This document shows, one piece after another, positions 59,041-64,000 of a stretch of DNA of 64,000 nt; the first letter of the stretch is position 1, and each line of letters starts with the position of its first letter. This stretch comes from an uncultured Pelagibacteraceae bacterium. GTDB lineage: Bacteria; Pseudomonadota; Alphaproteobacteria; Pelagibacterales; Pelagibacteraceae. Under the pieces are notes generated by a model. It did not search any database, had not been told where the DNA came from, and worked only from the letters and a program-made list of their open reading frames with translations. Both the position numbers and the translations under genes were made by a program. The stretch spans positions 34,750 to 98,749 of the forward strand of contig CACFVO010000003.1 in assembly GCA_902569785.1 (NCBI GenBank). Reading direction: 5' to 3'.

Positions 59041-59616
59041 ATGTTTGTCTTTAAAAATAAATATTTTTTTATAATAGAAAGTATCAGAGATATAGATTTA
59101 AAAAATATAAAAAATTCAAATAAATTCAGCATAATTTATAGATCAAAAAATATAGCTGAAAATATGGAAAAATTAATACGATTTAGAAAAAACTGTAAAA
59201 TCAGAAATATAGATTTTTATGTTTCTAACAACGTAAAGTTGACAAATGTTTTAAAAGCAGATGGTATATATATTTCGGCTTATAATAAAAATCTAAAAAT
59301 TGCTCATTTGAGAAATCTTAATTTTAGAATAATTGGATCAGCACATAATATTAAAGAAATTAACATAAAGAAATTGCAAGGTTGTTCTAGTATTATTTTT
59401 TCACGTTTATTTAAAACATCCTATAATTATAAAAAGGGATTTTTAGGAGTAATAAAGTTTAATCTATTTAGTTTGTCTAGAAAAGAAAATCTCATTCCTT
59501 TAGGAGGGATAAAATTATCGAATTTAAATAAGCTCGGTACGGTAAAATGTAAGTCTATTGCTTTGTCTTCAGAAATAATAAAAAAACCAATTACTTTCTC
59601 AAAACGATGTTTTTGA
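59041..59616 (+). CDS. TenI/ThiE-like (thiamine-phosphate-synthase-fold) protein
   Basis: A 191-aa protein with a TIM-barrel pattern like thiamine phosphate synthase and TenI: VSNNVKLTNVLKADGIYIS resembles the ThiE VNDR..LA...GADGVHL segment, RIIGSAHNIKEI the GxS segment, and LIPLGGIKLSNLNKL the PxxALGGI segment. Several ThiE substrate residues, such as the DR of VNDR, are changed, so catalysis is doubtful. It could be a TenI-like aminohydrolase, an isomerase-type protein or a degenerate paralogue. Confidence 0.6.
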   Translation: MFVFKNKYFFIIESIRDIDLKNIKNSNKFSIIYRSKNIAENMEKLIRFRKNCKIRNIDFYVSNNVKLTNVLKADGIYISAYNKNLKIAHLRNLNFRIIGSAHNIKEINIKKLQGCSSIIFSRLFKTSYNYKKGFLGVIKFNLFSLSRKENLIPLGGIKLSNLNKLGTVKCKSIALSSEIIKKPITFSKRCF

Positions 59617-59626
59617 TTAAAGGGAC

Positions 59627-59657
59627 AAAAAAAAAGGGGCGAAAAATCGCCCCTTTT
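59627..59657. terminator. Bidirectional terminator between TenI-like gene and porin
   Basis: AAAAGGGGCGA (59632-59642), loop AAAA, and TCGCCCCTTTT (59647-59657) form an 11-bp stem, the strongest hairpin seen in the window. On the minus strand it is followed by a T run (59635-59627) and terminates the porin gene (stop at 59682). On the plus strand it ends the TenI-like gene with a weaker T tract. Confidence 0.9.
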
Positions 59658-59681
59658 AATTTTATACTCTAAGTGACCTAA

Positions 59682-60740
59682 TTAGAATGCAAAGTTAATT
59701 GCTATAATTGTGTCGCTAGCGTCTAAACCATTTGTGTAACTAATGTTATCGTAATCAGCTCTTGCTAATGATAACGTTGCACCACCTAATGAGTAAGCAG
59801 CTTGAATAGAGTTCATGTCTATTTCATAAGCTGTTTGAGCACTGTGTGCATAGTTCACTTCTGATTCTTCTGTTGTGTAAGATACTGATAGTTCATCATT
59901 TACTGCGAAACCTAGAGAAATACCTGTGTTTTCATACCATTCCGCATCAGTAGTACCTGCACCAACTGCTGTTGAAAGTTCTGGAGCTCTGTAAGATTTA
60001 CCATAACCAAGAGTAAAGTTACCAGCTGCATAAACTATACCGTAAGCACCACCTTCGTCCATCTGCTGCTCTGTAGTTGTACCATCATCATAGTCATGAG
60101 TTTCAAAATAAGATGCAGAAAGAGTTAATCCATCAACCGGCTTAGTCACTAAAGAATAAGCTGTAAGGTTTGTACCGTTTGAACCAGCTTGAGCGTTACC
60201 ACTTTGACCATCTTTTTTAGTTTGGCCGTAAGCGATTGAAGCTGTTGTTCCAAAAGGTAATTCTGGAGTGTGATACTGTAGTGAAGCGTAAGAAGATGCT
60301 GAGATTGGGTATACAATACCTTCACTTAAACCAGTGTCAGTCATAGATGTATAAGCTGACTGGTCAAAAGCATATTCTTTACTATTACCACATGTTGATA
60401 CACAAATTTTAGCAGTACCCATGTCATTCATAGTTATTACTATTGATGTATCATCATTGATCGCAGAACCTGATGGAGGTACCGTCGTTGACGATGCTGT
60501 TCCAGCAGTGCTAGGATCTAAAGCCATGTTGTATGCCCAACCGAAACCGTTGTCCATTTCACCACTAGCTTTAAAGTTTAATTCGTTTGTAATACCGATT
60601 GTATTATCTGATTGTGATCCATGCGTTACGTGGTATGTAGCTTTCGCTGTACCAGAAACTGTTAACTCACCTGCGTTAACGGAAAACATTAAAGATAATG
60701 AAGCGATAGAAACGAATAAAGTTTTCATTATTGTTTTCAT
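59682..60740 (-). CDS. Outer-membrane porin
   Basis: Exported beta-barrel protein of 352 aa. A signal peptide (about 1-23, ending SVNAG) precedes alternating beta strands and a C-terminal strand ending in Phe (DTIIAINFAF), the outer-membrane assembly signal. ELTVSGTAKATYHV after the signal is typical of SAR11-type porins. AGGAAA lies 7-12 nt before the 60740 start. Internal GC and codon choice look richer than neighbours, as expected for a highly expressed gene. It has its own terminator. Confidence 0.85.
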   Translation of the reverse strand: MKTIMKTLFVSIASLSLMFSVNAGELTVSGTAKATYHVTHGSQSDNTIGITNELNFKASGEMDNGFGWAYNMALDPSTAGTASSTTVPPSGSAINDDTSIVITMNDMGTAKICVSTCGNSKEYAFDQSAYTSMTDTGLSEGIVYPISASSYASLQYHTPELPFGTTASIAYGQTKKDGQSGNAQAGSNGTNLTAYSLVTKPVDGLTLSASYFETHDYDDGTTTEQQMDEGGAYGIVYAAGNFTLGYGKSYRAPELSTAVGAGTTDAEWYENTGISLGFAVNDELSVSYTTEESEVNYAHSAQTAYEIDMNSIQAAYSLGGATLSLARADYDNISYTNGLDASDTIIAINFAF

Positions 60741-60760
60741 TGTTTATTTCCTTTGTTTTA

Positions 60761-60777
60761 GTTTTAATAATTAAAAC
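60761..60777. promoter_or_regulatory. Palindrome in porin 5' leader
   Basis: GTTTTAATAATTAAAAC is an 8-bp inverted repeat around one base, 21 nt upstream of the porin ATG. It could be an operator or an mRNA-stability hairpin for the porin transcript. Because it is made almost only of A and T, chance is possible. Confidence 0.3.
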
Positions 60778-60842
60778 GTGGGAAAAATTAGCATTTTAGA
60801 CCCTTTTTTAAATTGAAAATTGTTGAAATTCCTATTAAATTC

Positions 60843-60874
60843 AGGATATGTTGTATATTTACAACACATATCCT
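60843..60874. promoter_or_regulatory. Strong inverted repeat between porin and DUF3576 gene
   Basis: AGGATATG-TTGT (60843-60854) pairs with ACAA-(CA)-CATATCCT (60861-60874), leaving a 6-nt loop and a 2-nt bulge. It lies about 100 bp upstream of the porin start and 80 bp before the DUF3576 start, so it cannot terminate either gene. It is a candidate operator or a structured leader or small RNA. The gap spans 60741-60954 (214 bp). Confidence 0.45.
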
Positions 60875-60954
60875 CTTGATTTTCTATTATTGCTAGAATC
60901 TTTAGATTTAAACAATTTTTTTGTTTTTACTTATCCTTTGGCTTAAACATAATT

Positions 60955-61482
60955 ATGAATATGACAAAATACTTGAGATTTTTTTTAATAGTTCCTCTCA
61001 CACTTATAATGCTTTCATCTTGCCAAGCTATAAAACCAAAAAAAGTTAATACCAGAGAGGTTCCAATTAAAGGAACTGATAGAGCTGCAAAAAATATTAA
61101 AGAAGGTGGAGGCGTTTCATTAAAAGGGGTCCTTAACCGTAGGGGAGGTAACTTTGAGTTTAGTTCTTCTAATCCAATGTGGAGAGCTTCTTTGGAGATT
61201 CTAGATTTTCTACCTTTAAATACAGTCGACTATTCTGGAGGAATGATAGTTTCTGATTGGTATACTGGTGATAGTGCAAATGAATCAATTAAAATTTCAA
61301 TTAGATTTCTTTCTAATGAAGTTCGAAGTGATAGTTTAAAGATAATTGTCCATAAAAAAAAATGTTCTGAAAATCAAGTGTGTCGAACTAAATTATTAAA
61401 TAATTCAAAAATTAGTCAGGAATTGAGAAGTACGATTTTAACAAAAGCTGCTGAATTAGAAAAAGAAAAAAAGAAAAACTAA
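60955..61482 (+). CDS. DUF3576-family lipoprotein
   Basis: Exported lipoprotein of 175 aa with a signal ending in the lipobox LSSC (Cys23). The body [36 protein letters not shown] is characteristic of DUF3576, an alphaproteobacterial family typically encoded just before leuS. Function unknown; it is likely envelope-associated. A lysine-rich C terminus (ELEKEKKKN) closes it. It ends 7 bp before leuS. Confidence 0.88.
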   Translation: MNMTKYLRFFLIVPLTLIMLSSCQAIKPKKVNTREVPIKGTDRAAKNIKEGGGVSLKGVLNRRGGNFEFSSSNPMWRASLEILDFLPLNTVDYSGGMIVSDWYTGDSANESIKISIRFLSNEVRSDSLKIIVHKKKCSENQVCRTKLLNNSKISQELRSTILTKAAELEKEKKKN

Positions 61483-61489
61483 ATCTTTA

Positions 61490-64000
61490 ATGGAAAGAGT
61501 AAATTTTCAAGTAATTGAAAAAAAATGGCAAGAAAAATTTGTTTCTTCCAAACTGTACAATAAAAATGGCAAAAAATTTTATTGTTTAGAAATGTTCCCT
61601 TATCCATCAGGTAAAATACATATGGGTCATGTAAGAAACTATACTATTGGAGATGTTATAGCTCGTTATAAATACATGAAAGGTTTTAATGTTTTACATC
61701 CTATGGGTTGGGATGCTTTTGGTCTTCCAGCAGAAAATGCTGCAAAAATGAACAATTTAAAACCCAAAGATTGGACTCAGGAAAATATCAAAATAATGAA
61801 ATCTCAGTTAAAAATGTTAGGATTATCTATCGACTGGGATTTGGAAATATCAACTTGTGATGAAGATTATTATAAACACCAACAAGAATTGTTTATTGAT
61901 TTCTATAATCAAGGATTAGTATCTCGTAAAGAAACATATGTTAATTGGGACCCTGTCGAAAAAACTGTCTTGGCAAATGAACAAGTTATAAATGGAAAAG
62001 GTTGGAGATCTAATGCAACTGTAGAAAGAAAGAAATTATCACAATGGTTTTTTAATATTACTAAGTTCTCAAATGAACTTTTAAAAGATTTGGAAAAATT
62101 ATCGGGTTGGCCAGACAAAGTAAAATTAATGCAAAAAAATTGGATAGGAAAATCTATTGGTTGCGAATTAAATTTTAATGTCATTGGCCAAGAAAAGAGC
62201 TTATCTATTTTTACTACAAGACCTGATACTATATTTGGGGCAAGTTTTATTGCCATTTCAGTTGATCATGAGATTTGTAAAAAGTTTCATAAAAATAAAG
62301 ATTTTGAAAAATTTAAAGATGAATGCTCTAAGATTGGAACAACAGAAGAAGCTTTGGCTAATGCAGAAAAATTAGGATTTAATACAGAACTTTTTGCAGA
62401 ACACCCTTTTTTAAAGAATAAAAAAATACCTATATATGTAGCAAACTTTGTCTTAATGGATTATGGAAACGGAGCTATTTTTGGTTGTCCAGCTCACGAT
62501 CAAAGAGATTTTGATTTTGCAAAAAAATATGAACTCCCGATTATAAGAGTTGTTTCCGATAAAAATAATTCAAATGATGGAGAAAAGATGCAAGAGGCAT
62601 ACGTAGGTAGTGGAACAATGGTTAATTCAGAATTTTTAAATGATCTAACAGTAGATGTAGCTAAACAAAAAATTATTAGTAAAATTGAGGAAAAAAAAAT
62701 TGGAAAGAAACAGACATTATTTAGATTAAAAGATTGGGGTATTTCTAGACAGAGATATTGGGGATGCCCGATACCTATGATTTATTTAGAAGATGGTTCA
62801 GTTGTTCCAGCAGATAAAAGTGAGCTTCCTATAAAACTTCCCTATGACGCTGATCTTACATCCTCAGGCAATCCATTAGACAATCATCCAAATTGGAAAA
62901 AAACTATCCATAAAAAAACTGGTAAACCAGCGATAAGAGAAACAGACACTCTTGATACTTTTGTTGACTCATCCTGGTATTTTTTAAGATTTTGTTCGCC
63001 TAAAAATAAAGAAGCGCCCTTTGATAATGAAAAGGTAAATTATTGGATGCCAGTTGACCAATATATTGGAGGGATAGAGCATGCAATTTTACATTTGTTA
63101 TATTCTCGTTTTTTTATGAAAGGAATAAAAAAATGTAATGATAAATTTAAATACACAGAACCTTTTAATAATTTATTTACTCAAGGTATGGTTTGCCATG
63201 AAACTTATAAAGATCTAAATGGGAACTGGCTTTACCCTGATGAAATAAAAAAAACTTCTAATAAAAAAGCTATTAAAATGTCAGACAAATCTGAAGTAAA
63301 AATTGGTCCTTCAGAGTCAATGTCTAAATCTAAAAAGAATACTATAGATCCAGAAACTATGATTAAACAATATGGAGCTGATGCTGTAAGATGGTTTATA
63401 TTATCTGATAGTCCCCCAGAAAAAGATATACAATGGTCCGATACCGGAGTTTTTTCTTCAAATAAATTTTTACAAAAAATATGGAATTTGAATCAAACAA
63501 TTTTAAATAGAGTTGATGGAAAAAAAAATGATGATGAAAAGAAAATTTTTGAAGAAAAAATTAATTTATATGTTTACAAAATTGATAATGCTATAAATAA
63601 TTTTCAATTTAATGTGGCTATTGCTCAATTTTACGAAGTTTATAGATATTTTAATGAGTCCATTAAATTAAAAATAAGCACGAAAATCTTGACTGAAAAT
63701 TTAATTAAAATTATGAAACTAATGATACCTTTTACACCACATCTTGCTTATGAATGCTTATCGAATCTTAACTCTAAAGAAATAGATAAATGGCCAAAAA
63801 TTGATACAAAAATATTAGAAAACATCAAAATTAACATGGTTGTTCAAGTTAATGGAAAAACTAGAGATGTTTTAAATATAAAGAAAGATGTAAACCAAAA
63901 AGAGATAGGAGAATTAATAATTAAATCTTCTAAGGCAAATAAACATTTGATGAATAAGAAAATTATAAAAACTATCTTTATTAAAAATAAAATTATAAAT
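61490..64000 (+). CDS. leuS: Leucyl-tRNA synthetase (3' end beyond window; not in ORF track)
   Basis: Open from ATG at 61490 to the window edge, 837 codons with no stop, so the track missed it. Class I synthetase: the HIGH region is [18 protein letters not shown], the CP1 editing domain includes [14 protein letters not shown] and the KMSKS region is [23 protein letters not shown] and [17 protein letters not shown] are also typical. The final residues ([10 protein letters not shown]) resemble the normal LeuS ending, so only a few codons are missing. Confidence 0.97.
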   Translation, partial: MERVNFQVIEKKWQEKFVSSKLYNKNGKKFYCLEMFPYPSGKIHMGHVRNYTIGDVIARYKYMKGFNVLHPMGWDAFGLPAENAAKMNNLKPKDWTQENIKIMKSQLKMLGLSIDWDLEISTCDEDYYKHQQELFIDFYNQGLVSRKETYVNWDPVEKTVLANEQVINGKGWRSNATVERKKLSQWFFNITKFSNELLKDLEKLSGWPDKVKLMQKNWIGKSIGCELNFNVIGQEKSLSIFTTRPDTIFGASFIAISVDHEICKKFHKNKDFEKFKDECSKIGTTEEALANAEKLGFNTELFAEHPFLKNKKIPIYVANFVLMDYGNGAIFGCPAHDQRDFDFAKKYELPIIRVVSDKNNSNDGEKMQEAYVGSGTMVNSEFLNDLTVDVAKQKIISKIEEKKIGKKQTLFRLKDWGISRQRYWGCPIPMIYLEDGSVVPADKSELPIKLPYDADLTSSGNPLDNHPNWKKTIHKKTGKPAIRETDTLDTFVDSSWYFLRFCSPKNKEAPFDNEKVNYWMPVDQYIGGIEHAILHLLYSRFFMKGIKKCNDKFKYTEPFNNLFTQGMVCHETYKDLNGNWLYPDEIKKTSNKKAIKMSDKSEVKIGPSESMSKSKKNTIDPETMIKQYGADAVRWFILSDSPPEKDIQWSDTGVFSSNKFLQKIWNLNQTILNRVDGKKNDDEKKIFEEKINLYVYKIDNAINNFQFNVAIAQFYEVYRYFNESIKLKISTKILTENLIKIMKLMIPFTPHLAYECLSNLNSKEIDKWPKIDTKILENIKINMVVQVNGKTRDVLNIKKDVNQKEIGELIIKSSKANKHLMNKKIIKTIFIKNKIIN

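Overview
The window looks like a piece of a SAR11 (Candidatus Pelagibacter-type) alphaproteobacterial chromosome. The sequence is very AT-rich and coding density is extreme: the longest gene-free stretch is about 224 bp, and many genes abut or overlap by 1-20 nt. Gene order follows alphaproteobacterial blocks from which several usual members are missing. Products typical of the class are present: ChvI, RegB/RegA, Irr, a DUF3576 lipoprotein before leuS, and MaeB. I see no tRNA, rRNA, CRISPR array, insertion sequence, prophage or integrase. No gene-free stretch exceeds 300 bases.

Layout. (1) 1-5.7 kb: the tip of a sensor kinase (probably chvG), chvI, polA, a lone ABC ATPase, bioY and regA. (2) 5.8-10.2 kb: a three-gene polyamine operon (decarboxylase, deoxyhypusine-synthase-like enzyme, ureohydrolase) lies between regA and its sensor gene regB. 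(3) 10.2-15.4 kb: the replication block rpsT-dnaA-dnaN-gyrB, without recF and with a short GyrB. (4) 15.5-21.1 kb: ubiE, ubiB, coaBC, dut, a ThiF/MoeB-like E1 enzyme, an SH3-domain periplasmic protein and two small membrane proteins. (5) 21.1-26.9 kb: katG under an Irr-type Fur-family regulator, then fabA-fabB-fabI and a GNAT-like protein. (6) 26.9-45.4 kb: a long minus-strand translation and envelope block, murJ-trpS-nfuA-(bax-like)-tsaB-fur-miaB-phoH-ybeY-lnt-metK-nusA-infB-rbfA-rpsO-pnp. It matches a well-known alphaproteobacterial gene order but lacks rimI, a CorC/TlyC gene, trmB, rimP, ylxR and truB. (7) 45.5-50.9 kb: maeB, a BON lipoprotein, rsmI, an LpoA-like protein and rdgB. (8) 50.9-57.2 kb: grpE-dnaK-dnaJ, a 54-codon membrane protein, dapB, nth and a PfkB kinase. 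(9) 57.2-64 kb: a 35-codon ArfA-like ribosome-rescue gene coupled to a pseudo-receiver regulator, a YkuD transpeptidase-fold protein, YggS, a TenI/ThiE-like protein, a porin, a DUF3576 lipoprotein and leuS, which runs off the window.

Most informative regulatory sites. The katG promoter (TTGACT-N16-TATAAA) is covered by a 27-bp palindrome that contains an Irr/PerR-like box. A sigma-32-type promoter lies before dnaK. A textbook intrinsic terminator sits between a good TATAAT element and the nusA ribosome-binding site, which suggests attenuation of the nusA operon. A bidirectional terminator separates the porin from the TenI-like gene. Several divergent gene pairs have start codons that touch or overlap, which implies leaderless transcripts or promoters inside the neighbouring gene.

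All calls come from reading motifs by eye in the supplied translations and sequence. No database search was run.
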